Shown piece by piece: positions 53,638 through 62,785 of a stretch of DNA of 64,000 nucleotides. The number at the start of each line of letters is the position of its first letter. Position 1 is the first letter of the stretch. A program made the translations under genes and the position numbers. The notes beneath the pieces are model-generated. The model had not been told where the DNA came from and did no database searches. It saw nothing but the letters and a program-made list of their open reading frames with translations. The DNA is from Billgrantia montanilacus (GTDB lineage Bacteria > Pseudomonadota > Gammaproteobacteria > Pseudomonadales > Halomonadaceae). The DNA is taken from positions 1 to 64,000 of the forward strand of contig NZ_QPII01000014.1 in the NCBI RefSeq assembly GCF_003336675.1, written 5' to 3'.

Positions 53638-56165
53638 GCGATATCAAGGATGCGACCCTGACACCTGAGGTTCAGCGGCTTCACGAGGGAATGGAGAAGG
53701 TCTGGGGCAATCCGAAAGGGATCAGGGCCTTGACCGTGGTGAACCATACCACCATCGGCCTGCGCTTCATGGTGACCGGGGCGATCTTCTTCCTGATCGG
53801 TGGCCTACTGGCCATGCTGATTCGCACTCAGCTGGCCTTCCCCGACAACGATTTCATGTCGCCCGAGATCTATAATCAGGTCTTCACCATGCACGGCACG
53901 GTGATGATGTTCCTGTTCGCCATCCCGATTCTCGAAGGGTTGGCGATATACATGATCCCCAAGATGATCGGGGCCCGGGACCTGGTCTGTCCGCGCCTGA
54001 CCGCCTTCGGCTACTTCTGCTATCTGTTCGGCGGCATCATCCTCGCGTCCAGCATGATCCTGGAGATGGCGCCGGCCAGCGGCTGGTTCATGTACACGCC
54101 GCTCAGCAGCGGTGACTACTCACCGGGGCCCGGGTCGGACTTCTGGCTGCTGGGGATTACCTTCGTCGAGATTTCGGCGCTCTCCGCCGGGGTGGAGCTG
54201 GTGGTGTCGATCCTGCGTACCCGCACCCAGGGCATGGCGCTGCACAAGATGCCGCTGTTTGCCTGGTATATCCTGGCTATGGCACTGATGATCGTGGTTG
54301 GCTTCCCGCCGCTGATTCTTGGCAGCATCCTGCTCGAGTTGGAGCGCGCCACCGGGATGCCCTTCTTCGATGTGGCCGGCGGGGGCGACCCGGTACTCTG
54401 GGCGCACCTGTTCTGGCTGTTCGGTCATCCCGAGGTCTATATCATCTTCCTGCCCGGTGCGGGCATCGTCTCGACATTGATTCCGGTTTTTGCCGGTCGC
54501 CCCATTGTCGGCTACGGCTGGGTAGTGGCGGCGATCATCATCATGGGCTTCGTCAGCTTCGGCCTGTGGGTGCATCACATGTTCTCCCTGGGCATTCCGC
54601 AGCTGGCTCTGGCCTTCTTCTCGGCGGCAAGCATGCTGGTGGCGATTCCCACTGGCATCCAGATCTTCGTCTGGCTCTCCACGCTGTGGCTGGGCAGGCC
54701 GAGAATGACACTGCCGATGCTGTGGATCGTCGGCTTCCTGGTGATCTTCGTGCTGGGCGGGCTGACCGGGGTGATGCTGGCCCTGGTGCCGTTCAACTGG
54801 CAGGTCCACGATACCCACTTCGTGGTGGCCCACATGCACTACGTACTGGTGGGGGGCATGCTGTTCCCGTTGATGGCCGGTCTCTATTATTGGCTGCCCC
54901 AGGTGTCGGGACGCATGCCGTCGGAGCGGCTGGGCAAGTGGAGCTTCTGGCTGATCTTCCTTGGCTTCAATATCACTTTCCTGGTCATGCACTGGACCGG
55001 GTTGCTGGGCATGCGACGGCGCGTCTTCACCTACGACACGGCCATGGGGTGGGACCTCTACAATCTCATCTCCTCGGTGGGCGGATTCATGATGTCCGCC
55101 GGCGTTGCCTTGTTGATTCTCGACATTACGCTCCATTTCCGCTTCGGCAAGAGGGCGCCTCAGAATCCCTGGGGCGCCGACACCCTGGAGTGGGCCATGC
55201 CCAAGCCGCCCACGGCCTACAACTTCGTCAGTCTGCCCAATGTCGAGACACGCCACCCGATGTGGGAGAACCCCGAACTCCCACGCGCGATCTACGAGGG
55301 CAACCATGGCCTGGCGAATATCGAACATGGTCGCCGGGAGACCTGGGGCAGTGATGCCTTGACCGGCAAGCTGCGTGAGACCATTCATCTTCCGAGCAAC
55401 TCCTGGTGGCCGCTGTTCGCCTCGCTGGCGCTGGCCGCGGTGTGTATCAGCCTGCTGGTGCGCGTCTACTGGGCAGGGGCCGTGGCTGCCCTGGTGGCCG
55501 TCGTGCTGCTGCTGCGCTGGTCCTGGGAGAACGGCGCGCATCCCAAGATGGCTCCCGAGGCCACGTTGGAGCCCAGCGAGCCCCCCTTGCACTATCACAC
55601 CATGAACGGGCCCGGCGTATGGACCATGTCGGTCTCTCACCTGGCCAATGGCTCGCTCTATCTCTCACTGCTGTTCGGCTGGTTCTACCTGTGGACGGTG
55701 GCACCGGAGTGGCAGATGCCGCAGACGTCGCCGCTTTCCATGCCGCTGCTGGTGCTGGCCGGGGTGGCGCTGACCCTGGGAACACTGCTGCTGGCCAAGC
55801 TGGTAGGCCGGTTGCGCCAGGACGTGGATGCGGGGCTCGGCGGTGGTATGTACCTGACCGGTATGCTCGGGGCGCTGCAATCGGCGCTGATCGGCATTGT
55901 GATCTGGCAGGCGGAATTGGCGCCTACCGAGAGCGCACACGACGCCACGCTGCTGGTGGCACTGATTTACGCTCTGGCTCATGCGTTGCTGGGCGCCATA
56001 CTGTGTCTGTTACAGGGGCTGCGTGTCGGCCATGGCTTCGTCAGCGCCGAGATGCCCATGGAGCCGGTCGTGGTACTGCGCTTGTGGTACTACAACCTGG
56101 TGGTCTACTGGACCCTGTTCGTGGCCATCTGGGTCATGCCGACCATGCTGGGAGGAGCGTCATGA
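53634..56165 (+). CDS. coxA: Cytochrome c oxidase subunit I-III fusion (CoxA-CoxC)
   Basis: 843 residues. Residues about 1-560 are subunit I: FTMHGTVMMFLF, GHPEVYIIFLPGAGIV (the Glu proton gate and Tyr-His pair of A1-type oxidases), WVHHMFSLGIP, and VHDTHFVVAHMHYVL with the heme ligands. Residues about 590-843 are a subunit III-like domain (seven helices, HYTMNGPGVWTMSVSHL, LWYYNLVVYWTLFV). A single fused chain is common in caa3 oxidases. It pumps protons while reducing oxygen. Overlaps coxB and the next small gene by four bases each. Confidence 0.95.
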   Translation: MSDIKDATLTPEVQRLHEGMEKVWGNPKGIRALTVVNHTTIGLRFMVTGAIFFLIGGLLAMLIRTQLAFPDNDFMSPEIYNQVFTMHGTVMMFLFAIPILEGLAIYMIPKMIGARDLVCPRLTAFGYFCYLFGGIILASSMILEMAPASGWFMYTPLSSGDYSPGPGSDFWLLGITFVEISALSAGVELVVSILRTRTQGMALHKMPLFAWYILAMALMIVVGFPPLILGSILLELERATGMPFFDVAGGGDPVLWAHLFWLFGHPEVYIIFLPGAGIVSTLIPVFAGRPIVGYGWVVAAIIIMGFVSFGLWVHHMFSLGIPQLALAFFSAASMLVAIPTGIQIFVWLSTLWLGRPRMTLPMLWIVGFLVIFVLGGLTGVMLALVPFNWQVHDTHFVVAHMHYVLVGGMLFPLMAGLYYWLPQVSGRMPSERLGKWSFWLIFLGFNITFLVMHWTGLLGMRRRVFTYDTAMGWDLYNLISSVGGFMMSAGVALLILDITLHFRFGKRAPQNPWGADTLEWAMPKPPTAYNFVSLPNVETRHPMWENPELPRAIYEGNHGLANIEHGRRETWGSDALTGKLRETIHLPSNSWWPLFASLALAAVCISLLVRVYWAGAVAALVAVVLLLRWSWENGAHPKMAPEATLEPSEPPLHYHTMNGPGVWTMSVSHLANGSLYLSLLFGWFYLWTVAPEWQMPQTSPLSMPLLVLAGVALTLGTLLLAKLVGRLRQDVDAGLGGGMYLTGMLGALQSALIGIVIWQAELAPTESAHDATLLVALIYALAHALLGAILCLLQGLRVGHGFVSAEMPMEPVVVLRLWYYNLVVYWTLFVAIWVMPTMLGGAS

Positions 56166-56512
56166 AGCACTTGCTGAGGCTGACTCACCCGATCCAGATG
56201 GTGGGAGGCCTGACCATCTGGAGCATCTGGTTTGTGGCAATCTACAGCGGGCTGTCGGTGGCCTGCTCGGTGGCGCCGCCGGACCCAGGGCGCGACATCT
56301 GGACCGGCATCAACCTCGCTGTGGGCTTGGCGACTCTAGGCACCACCGCGCTGCTACTGTGGCTGAGCTGGGCAGGGGTGTGGGCAGCGCGCAGAACGTC
56401 GGTCGTTCGTGAAAACTACTTTGCCCGAGTTTCAGCGGGTATCTACCTGTTCTCGGCAGCCGCCACGCTGTTCGTTGGCTACCCGGTGATTTTCCTCCCG
56501 CCCTGCCTGTGA
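56162..56512 (+). CDS. Small membrane protein of the caa3 locus
   Basis: 116 residues from ATG 56162, which overlaps the CoxA-C stop. Three hydrophobic helices (IWSIWFVAIYSGLSVACSV, INLAVGLATLGTTALLLWL, IYLFSAAATLFVGYPVIF). No named family is recognised; the coupled position suggests a fourth oxidase subunit or assembly factor. Confidence 0.7.
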   Translation: MKHLLRLTHPIQMVGGLTIWSIWFVAIYSGLSVACSVAPPDPGRDIWTGINLAVGLATLGTTALLLWLSWAGVWAARRTSVVRENYFARVSAGIYLFSAAATLFVGYPVIFLPPCL

Positions 56513-56629
56513 GCACCAGGTCGCTTGATACCAGCATCGATTCTGCCGGCACCGCTTGCCTGCTATACTCGCGCCAGGTCGCGGCAATGCGTTTGCCGCA
56601 GGACGTTCCAGTTCCAGGGGGAGTTCCCG

Positions 56630-56905
56630 ATGCAGAATGCCGTGATCCTGATCAACACAGACAAGGGCCAGGTCAAGGCGGTGGCAGAACGTCTCGCCGA
56701 TGTCGAGGGTATCAGCGAGGTCTATTCGACCTGCGGCCGCTATGACCTGGTGGCGATTGCCCGTACTCGCGATTTCGAAAGTCTGGCGGAGCTGGTTACC
56801 GAGCGCCTCAATGCCGTCGAAGGCATTCGCGATACGGAGACCCTCAATGCCATGCAGGTCCATTCCCGGCACGATCTCGAAACCATGTTTTCGCTGGGTT
56901 GGTAA
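56630..56905 (+). CDS. Stand-alone Lrp/AsnC effector-binding (RAM) domain protein
   Basis: 91 residues from ATG 56630, with GGGGGAG upstream. The entire chain is the Lrp/AsnC ligand-binding ACT-like domain (VKAVAERLADVEGISEVYST, GRYDLVAIARTRDFESL, LNAVEGIRDTETLNAM) without an HTH. Such solo domains may modulate full-length Lrp/AsnC regulators or bind amino acids. Independent gene, no obvious operon partner. Confidence 0.88.
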   Translation: MQNAVILINTDKGQVKAVAERLADVEGISEVYSTCGRYDLVAIARTRDFESLAELVTERLNAVEGIRDTETLNAMQVHSRHDLETMFSLGW

Positions 56906-56988
56906 CTACCGCGCCACCTTCCATGCGACACCCTCACCGCTGATGCAGGCTTGCGCCGGGCAACGGCGCTTATACGGTTCACTTCTTC

Positions 56989-57876
56989 ATGGCCACCATA
57001 CGTTCGAGGAGCACGCGTCGACGCTCTCCGCTTTCCCGCTGGCGTCGCCGGACCCGGCAGTTCGGCATTTCCCTGCTCTTCGTGCTGGTCGGCAGCGGAC
57101 TCTGGTATAGCCAGGAACAGGAGTACCGCGATCAGTTGAGCTGGATGGGCGTTCCCACCTGGGAGAGCCTCACTCCCTTGACCCTCCACCGTGTCCTGCG
57201 CAATGACGGCTTTCTCGTCGGCTGGTCCGACATCCGGGTCAACCCGCTCTGGGTCAGCTACCTGTTGCATGAGATGGACGACCCGCGTGCCGGTCCCAGG
57301 CCCGGCTTCCGTCGTGACTGGCGCACGCTCTGGCCGATTGCGGCGGACAGTTACTCCGGCAGCGGCTACGACCGGGGGCACCTGGCGCCCAACTATGCCA
57401 TTGCGGTGGTGCACGGTTACGAGGCGCAGCAGCACTCTTTCCTGATGAGCAACATGTCGCCGCAGCGGCCGGACCTCAACCGCCGCCTCTGGCAGCGGCT
57501 GGAAGAGGTGGTGATCGATCACTTCGTGCCGCGCTTCGGCGTGGTGCAGGTGATCACCGGCCCGGTATTTCCCGAGCGCTTCTTCGACAACGTGACCAAT
57601 CGAGTCGGCCTGGTGGAAATCCCCGAGGCGTTCTACAAGATCATCGTGGTGCCGGCAGAGGAGCCGCGGGCGCTGGCCTTCATCATGCCCCAGGGGGTGC
57701 GCGGCGACGAGCCGCTGGACGACTACCTGGTGAGCATCGACGAGGTGGAGGCACGCACCGGCTTGAACTTCTTCCCACGCCTGCCTGTAGAGGTCGCCGA
57801 GGTGCTGGAAGGGGAGGTGGTCGCCGAAGGGTGGGCATTGGAGGAGGTGGCGCGGCTGCCGGGGCGGTTTCAATAG
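56989..57876 (+). CDS. Membrane-anchored DNA/RNA non-specific endonuclease (NUC1/EndoG type)
   Basis: 295 residues. Basic N-terminus, one helix (FGISLLFVLVGSGLWYS), then the beta-beta-alpha metal nuclease domain with the DRGHLAPN motif (H131 general base) and SNMSPQRPDLNRRLWQRLE supplying the metal-binding Asn. ITGPVFPERFF follows as usual. Probably acts in the periplasm, either in nucleotide scavenging or degradation of incoming DNA; which is unknown. Ends at a strong bidirectional terminator. Confidence 0.92.
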   Translation: MATIRSRSTRRRSPLSRWRRRTRQFGISLLFVLVGSGLWYSQEQEYRDQLSWMGVPTWESLTPLTLHRVLRNDGFLVGWSDIRVNPLWVSYLLHEMDDPRAGPRPGFRRDWRTLWPIAADSYSGSGYDRGHLAPNYAIAVVHGYEAQQHSFLMSNMSPQRPDLNRRLWQRLEEVVIDHFVPRFGVVQVITGPVFPERFFDNVTNRVGLVEIPEAFYKIIVVPAEEPRALAFIMPQGVRGDEPLDDYLVSIDEVEARTGLNFFPRLPVEVAEVLEGEVVAEGWALEEVARLPGRFQ

Positions 57877-57900
57877 GCCTTCGGTGATTGGCAGGCACAA

Positions 57901-57927
57901 AAAAACCGCGATCGTTTCGCGGTTTTT
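57901..57927. terminator. Bidirectional terminator after the endonuclease
   Basis: 11-bp stem AAAAACCGCGA / TCGCGGTTTTT with loop TCGTT, so each strand ends in T residues. Serves the endonuclease and the convergent tRNA-Leu transcript. Confidence 0.93.
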
Positions 57928-58000
57928 CCTATTGGTACGGACTTGTTGTGTTACGTCCGCCCATCGACTCTGCATGACGCGGCGTGCTTGTGAAAAGCAG

Positions 58001-58087
58001 TGGTGCCCAGGAGAGGACTTGAACCTCCACATCCTTACGGATACTAGCACCTGAAGCTAGCGCGTCTACCAATTCCGCCACCTGGGC
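58001..58087 (-). tRNA. tRNA-Leu (anticodon CAG), copy 1
   Basis: 87 bases including CCA. Acceptor GCCCAGG/CCTGGGC, anticodon loop TTCAGGT, long class II variable arm with ATCC/GGAT stem. Confidence 0.97.
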
Positions 58088-58215
58088 GCATCATGCCAAT
58101 CGCTGCGATCTTGCCATTCTAACGACCGCTTTTCCGTCTGCCAACTCGTCCCTTCCAACTAGCGACTCTGCCATCGTTCGTTTATCGTCGTGGCCGCCGG
58201 GCATTGCCATCGTAA

Positions 58216-58302
58216 TGGTGCCCAGGAGAGGACTTGAACCTCCACGTCCATACGGACACTAGCACCTGAAGCTAGCGCGTCTACCAATTCCGCCACCTGG
58301 GC
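58216..58302 (-). tRNA. tRNA-Leu (anticodon CAG), copy 2
   Basis: 87 bases. Same as copy 1 except in the variable arm, whose stem reads GTCC/GGAC with loop change. Confidence 0.97.
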
Positions 58303-58379
58303 GAACACGAACGACTGAACCGACAAAGAGCCTGGGGAGAGTTCTCCCCGATGCCCGACCTGGTGCGGCAGGGTATCGA

Positions 58380-58466
58380 TGGTGCCCAGAAGAGGACTTG
58401 AACCTCCACGTCCTTACGGACACTAGCACCTGAAGCTAGCGCGTCTACCAATTCCGCCATCTGGGC
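58380..58466 (-). tRNA. tRNA-Leu (anticodon CAG), copy 3
   Basis: 87 bases. Acceptor base pair 7 is A-T (GCCCAGA/TCTGGGC) where the other copies have G-C; variable arm stem GTCC/GGAC. Confidence 0.97.
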
Positions 58467-58477
58467 AGGCGACGCGT

Positions 58478-58505
58478 ATGTTACCCAATTTCGGGCTCAA
58501 TGCAA
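58478..58505 (-). promoter_or_regulatory. Sigma-70 promoter of the tRNA-Leu array
   Basis: On the minus strand TTGCAT (58505-58500), a 16-base spacer and TAACAT (58483-58478), predicting a start near 58471, about five bases before copy 3. Confidence 0.65.
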
Positions 58506-58567
58506 GGCCGAGAAGGGGGCATAGGGGATAAATTTGCCATGACAGGGCGTTATGTAACCCGCCATGG

Positions 58568-58596
58568 TTGGGTAGTTTCCTCGCCGGCGCTATACT
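58568..58596 (+). promoter_or_regulatory. Sigma-70 promoter of rnr
   Basis: TTGGGT (58568-58573), a 17-base spacer and TATACT (58591-58596). Start predicted near 58603, about 98 bases before the rnr ATG. Confidence 0.7.
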
Positions 58597-58700
58597 GCGC
58601 GCATGACAATAGACCCTAATAGCAACACCCTACGCCCGCGGCGCATTGCCTGCGCCCTCTCGAGAACGCCGTCCCCGACGTTGCCAAGGATGCCCTACGC

Positions 58701-61121
58701 ATGACTCACTGGACGCTCAGCGACGACCCGCACGCCAGCCGCGAGGCCCATAAGTACGACAAGCCCGCCCCCAGTCGCGAATACCTGCTGGCCAGAATGG
58801 AAGAGCATGGCAAGCCGGTTACCCATGAAGCCATGAGCCGCATGCTGGGCCTCGACGACGAGGAACTCCAGGAGGCGGTGCGCCGGCGGATGGCGGCCAT
58901 GGAGCGCGACGGCCAGGTGCTGCGCAACCGTGCCGGTGCCTATGCCCTGATCGACAAGCTGGATCTGGTCAAGGGCAAGGTGCTTGGCCACCGTGACGGC
59001 TTCGGCTTTCTGCTGCGCGACGATGGCAAGAAGCCGGACCTGGTACTGCCGCCGCGACAGATGCGTCGTGTCTTCCACGGTGACGCCGTGCTGGCACGGG
59101 TCAGTGGTCGCGACCGGCGCGGGCGCGACGAGGCGACGATCTCCGAGGTGCTCTCGCGCAATACGCAGACCATCGTCGGCGTCTATCGCGCCAACACCGC
59201 CGAGTTCGGCGTGCTGATTCCGGAGAACCCGCGGATTACCCAGGAAGTGATCATCCCCCATAGCGCCTGTGGCGGCGCCAAGGATGGTCAGGTGATCTCT
59301 GCGAAGATCGTCCAGCAGCCCGAGACCCGGGTGCAGCCGGTGGGCGAGGTGGTCGAGGTGCTCGGCGAGCGCATGGATCCGGGGATGGAGATCGATATCG
59401 CCATCCGCAGCTACGAGATCCCCTCGGAGTTCCCGCCGGAGGTTCAGGACCAGATCGCCGGCATGTCGGCCGAGGTGGTGGATGCCGACAAGCAGCATCG
59501 CATCGACCTGCGCGACGTCCCCTTCGTGACCATCGACGACGAGTCGGCCAAGGACTTCGATGACGCCGTCTGTGCCTGGAAGACCAAGTCGGGCAGCTGG
59601 AAGCTGCTCGTGGCCATCGCCGACGTCTCCCACTATGTGCGCCCCGGAAGCGCCCTGGACGAGGAAGCGATCACCCGCGGCAACTCGGTCTATTTCCCCG
59701 GTCAGGTCGTGCCCATGCTGCCGGAGCTGCTCTCCAACGGGCTCTGCTCGCTGAATCCCAGCGTCGATCGGCTGGCGCTGGTCTGCGAGATGAATATCTC
59801 CCAGTCCGGCGCCATCAGCCGCTATCGCTTCTACGAGGCGGTCTTCCAGTCGCATGCGCGGCTGACCTACAACAAGGTCGCGGCCATCCTCGACGAGCAG
59901 AGCGGCGAGGGGAAGGCCCTGCGCGAGGAGTACCGCGCCCTGGTGCCTTCGCTGCAGAACCTGCATTCGCTCTATCGGCTGCTGCGCGAGGCCCGCGTGG
60001 CCCGTGGCGCCATCGATTTCGAGACCACCGAGACGGCGATTCTCTTCAACGAGGAGCGCAAGATCGAGAAGATCGTGCCGCGCTCGCGCAACGATGCCCA
60101 CAAGATCATCGAGGAGTGCATGCTGGCGGCCAACGTGGCCACCGCCCGCTTCCTCGACAAGCACGATCTTCCGGCGCTGTACCGTATCCACGAGAAGCCC
60201 TCGCCGGAGCGCCTGGACAAGCTGCGCCTGTTCCTCAACGAGCTGGGTCTTTCGCTGGGCGGCGGTGACGACCCGAGCCCCGAGGATTACCGCGACCTGG
60301 CCGAGGTGATCAAGGATCGTCCCGATTCCGACGTGATCCAGACCGTGATGCTGCGCTCCATGAGCCGGGCGGTCTACTCGCCGCACAACGAAGGCCACTT
60401 CGGCCTGGCCTATCCGGCCTATGCCCATTTCACTTCGCCGATCCGCCGCTATCCGGATCTGCTGGTCCACCGGGCCATCCGGTCGGTGATCCGCGGGCCG
60501 CGTCAGACCGCCACGGTGCTGCGCGCCGAAGGCGCCAAGGTGGAGCCGCCCAGCAAGTGGTGTCCCTACACCTTCGAACAGATGCTCGGGCTGGGGGAGC
60601 ACTGCTCCATGACCGAGCGTCGCGCCGATGACGCCACCCGCGACGTCGAGGACTGGCTCAAGTGCGAGTTCATGTCCGACAAGCTGGGCGAGGTCTATGA
60701 GGGTACCATCGCCTCGGTGACCCAGTTCGGCATCTTCGTGCGTCTCGATGAGGTCTATGTGGAAGGCCTGGTGCACGTTACCTCGTTGCCCTCGGATTAT
60801 TACCATTACGAGCCCGAAAAGCACCGCCTGAAGGGCGAGCGCACCGGCATGAGCTATCGCCTCGGCGACGGGGTCACCGTGCAGGTGGCGCGTGTCGACC
60901 TCGACGATCGCAAGATCGATTTCGCCCTGGAGGACGAGAAGCCGCGTCCCAAGCGTCAGCCGCGCAAGCGGCGTGGTGGCAGCGAGCCGGATAGCGCCAC
61001 ACCGCCGGCCGCCGGCACTGGTAAAGGCGATGCCAAGGTCGGCAAGGATGATGCCAAGGGCGGCAAGGGCAAGGGCGGCAAGCGTCGCCGCGGTCCGCGC
61101 AAGCCCAAGGCGCGTAGCTGA
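58701..61121 (+). CDS. rnr: Ribonuclease R (VacB)
   Basis: 806 residues. N-terminal winged-helix and cold-shock domains (about 20-230), an RNB catalytic domain (about 260-590) with DESAKDFDDAVCAW acidic cluster for metal ions, an S1 domain (about 650-735; YEGTIASVTQFGIFVRLDEV) and a Lys/Arg/Gly-rich tail, all as in RNase R. A processive 3'-5' exoribonuclease for structured RNA and rRNA quality control. Shares one base with the rlmB start, the classic rnr-rlmB pair. Confidence 0.95.
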   Translation: MTHWTLSDDPHASREAHKYDKPAPSREYLLARMEEHGKPVTHEAMSRMLGLDDEELQEAVRRRMAAMERDGQVLRNRAGAYALIDKLDLVKGKVLGHRDGFGFLLRDDGKKPDLVLPPRQMRRVFHGDAVLARVSGRDRRGRDEATISEVLSRNTQTIVGVYRANTAEFGVLIPENPRITQEVIIPHSACGGAKDGQVISAKIVQQPETRVQPVGEVVEVLGERMDPGMEIDIAIRSYEIPSEFPPEVQDQIAGMSAEVVDADKQHRIDLRDVPFVTIDDESAKDFDDAVCAWKTKSGSWKLLVAIADVSHYVRPGSALDEEAITRGNSVYFPGQVVPMLPELLSNGLCSLNPSVDRLALVCEMNISQSGAISRYRFYEAVFQSHARLTYNKVAAILDEQSGEGKALREEYRALVPSLQNLHSLYRLLREARVARGAIDFETTETAILFNEERKIEKIVPRSRNDAHKIIEECMLAANVATARFLDKHDLPALYRIHEKPSPERLDKLRLFLNELGLSLGGGDDPSPEDYRDLAEVIKDRPDSDVIQTVMLRSMSRAVYSPHNEGHFGLAYPAYAHFTSPIRRYPDLLVHRAIRSVIRGPRQTATVLRAEGAKVEPPSKWCPYTFEQMLGLGEHCSMTERRADDATRDVEDWLKCEFMSDKLGEVYEGTIASVTQFGIFVRLDEVYVEGLVHVTSLPSDYYHYEPEKHRLKGERTGMSYRLGDGVTVQVARVDLDDRKIDFALEDEKPRPKRQPRKRRGGSEPDSATPPAAGTGKGDAKVGKDDAKGGKGKGGKRRRGPRKPKARS

Positions 61122-61972
61122 TGGGCAAGCGCCAGGGCTCTCGCCAGGAGGGCGGAGTGCGACCCGATAACCGGAAACGCCACGGGAGCAAGCGGTCGCC
61201 CCAGCCTGGTGGGGTGCCGGGTGGCCTCGATGCCGTCTTCGGCGTGCATGCGGTGCGCGCGCTGCTTGATCGCGGTGAAACACCCAGAGAGCTCTGGGTG
61301 CAGGAGGGCGATGCCGAACAGCGCCTGGCCGAGCTGGTCGATATGGCTCGCCGGGGCGGCGCGCGCGTCATGCTTCGTCCTCGCGATGACCTCGAGCGCC
61401 TGGCCCAAGGCGCGGCGCATCAGGGAGTCGTGGCGTTCTGTCCGCCGCTGAGCGCCGAGAGCGAAGCCTCGCTGTGGTTCAAGCTGGAAGCCTGGCCGCT
61501 GGAGGTGCCGCCGCTGCTGTTGGTGCTGGACGGGGTGACCGATGTGCACAACTTCGGCGCCTGCCTGCGCAGCGCCGATGCTGCCGGCGCCCATGGCGTG
61601 ATCGTGCCCAAGGACAAGTCGGCCCCCCTCAATGCCACGGTGCGCAAGGTCGCCAGCGGTGCGGCGGAGAGCGTTCCGGTCTATCAGGTCACCAACCTGG
61701 CCCGGGCCCTGGCTCGGCTCAAGGAACTTGGCGTCTGGGTGCTGGGTGCCGCCGGCGAGGCCGAAACGGGATTGTTCGATGCCGATTTCACCGGCCCGGT
61801 CGCGTTGGTCATGGGTGCCGAGGGCAAGGGCATGCGTCGCCTGACCCGCGAGGCCTGCGACACGCTGGTCAAGCTGCCCATGGCCGGCAGCGTTTCCAGC
61901 CTGAACGTCTCCGTGGCAGCGGGGATCGGCCTGTTCGAAGCCGTACGTCAGCGGCGTAGCGCCCAGCCCTGA
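61121..61972 (+). CDS. rlmB: 23S rRNA (guanosine-2'-O-)-methyltransferase RlmB
   Basis: 283 residues. Substrate-binding L30e-like N-terminal part (VFGVHAVRALLDRG) and SPOUT methyltransferase motifs NFGACLRSADAAG, GAEGKGMRRL and GSVSSLNVSVA. Methylates 23S rRNA at G2251 (E. coli numbering). An Arg/Lys-rich N-terminal extension of about 40 residues precedes the usual start. ATG overlaps the rnr stop. Confidence 0.93.
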   Translation: MGKRQGSRQEGGVRPDNRKRHGSKRSPQPGGVPGGLDAVFGVHAVRALLDRGETPRELWVQEGDAEQRLAELVDMARRGGARVMLRPRDDLERLAQGAAHQGVVAFCPPLSAESEASLWFKLEAWPLEVPPLLLVLDGVTDVHNFGACLRSADAAGAHGVIVPKDKSAPLNATVRKVASGAAESVPVYQVTNLARALARLKELGVWVLGAAGEAETGLFDADFTGPVALVMGAEGKGMRRLTREACDTLVKLPMAGSVSSLNVSVAAGIGLFEAVRQRRSAQP

Positions 61973-61994
61973 GTGCCTGCCTTCAGCAGGGTCC

Positions 61995-62053
61995 TTGCAA
62001 GTCGCGCCGCAGCTCTCTAGAATGCATGCGCCCGTTCCTGTGTGAGCGGGCGC
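61995..62053 (+). promoter_or_regulatory. rpsF promoter and leader hairpin
   Basis: TTGCAA (61995-62000), a 17-base spacer and TAGAAT (62018-62023), start predicted near 62030. It is followed at once by a GCGCCCG / CGGGCGC hairpin (62028-62053). The hairpin may be part of an S6:S18-type autoregulatory leader, but the diagnostic bulge was not verified. Confidence 0.65.
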
Positions 62054-62135
62054 TTCCATTTGACTATCACTCCTTGCTTCCCCTGAAGGCCCGAAGCGGC
62101 CTCACGCGGAAGCTGCCAACCCGCAAGGAGACCCC

Positions 62136-62519
62136 ATGCGTCATTACGAAATCGTGTTTATGGTCCATCCGGACCAGAGCGAGCAAGTGCCGTCCATGGT
62201 CGAGCGTTACTCCAGCATCGTCACCGAAAGTGGTGGCACCGTGCATCGTCTGGAGGACTGGGGCCGTCGTCACCTGGCCTACCCGATCAACAAGATCCAC
62301 AAGGCTCACTACGTGCTGATGAACGTCGAGTGCAGCGGCGAGACTCTCGATGAGATCGAGAACATCTTCCGTTTCAACGACGCCATCATTCGCAGCCTGG
62401 TGGTGCGCTGCAAGGAAGCCATCACTGAAGCTTCGCCAATGATGAAACCGGCAGATGACAAGCGTGTTCGTCGTGACGACAGGTCGCGTGACACCGAAGA
62501 AACTGCCGAAGCCAACTGA
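62136..62519 (+). CDS. rpsF: 30S ribosomal protein S6
   Basis: 127 residues. [18 protein letters not shown] start, [19 protein letters not shown] and a charged C-terminal tail, as in bacterial S6. AAGGAG precedes the ATG. Heads the conserved rpsF-rpsR-DUF2232-rplI operon and binds S18 in the platform of the 30S subunit. Confidence 0.97.
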   Translation: MRHYEIVFMVHPDQSEQVPSMVERYSSIVTESGGTVHRLEDWGRRHLAYPINKIHKAHYVLMNVECSGETLDEIENIFRFNDAIIRSLVVRCKEAITEASPMMKPADDKRVRRDDRSRDTEETAEAN

Positions 62520-62545
62520 TCCGCACCGCCTGAAGGAGTCTTTAC

Positions 62546-62773
62546 ATGGCACGCTTTTTTCGCCGTCGCAAGTTTTGCCGTTTCACCGCCGAGGGTGTGA
62601 AGCAGATCGATTACAAGGATCTGGACACGCTCAAGGCCTATGTTACCGAGACCGGCAAGATCGTTCCCAGCCGGATCACTGGCACCAAGGCCCGCTATCA
62701 GCGCCAGCTGGCGACTGCCATCAAGCGCTCGCGCTACCTGGCACTGCTGCCCTACACCGATAGCCACCAGTAA
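62546..62773 (+). CDS. rpsR: 30S ribosomal protein S18
   Basis: 75 residues with [40 protein letters not shown] and [20 protein letters not shown] end ([16 protein letters not shown]). GAAGGAG before the ATG. Second gene of the operon, 26 bases after rpsF. Confidence 0.97.
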   Translation: MARFFRRRKFCRFTAEGVKQIDYKDLDTLKAYVTETGKIVPSRITGTKARYQRQLATAIKRSRYLALLPYTDSHQ

Positions 62774-62785
62774 GCCACGTAACCG

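Noticed and set aside
58695..61283. 862-codon open frame antisense to rnr
   Set aside because: Low-complexity His/Arg/Leu/Gly-rich translation with no family features; an artefact of the GC-rich codon use of rnr on the other strand.
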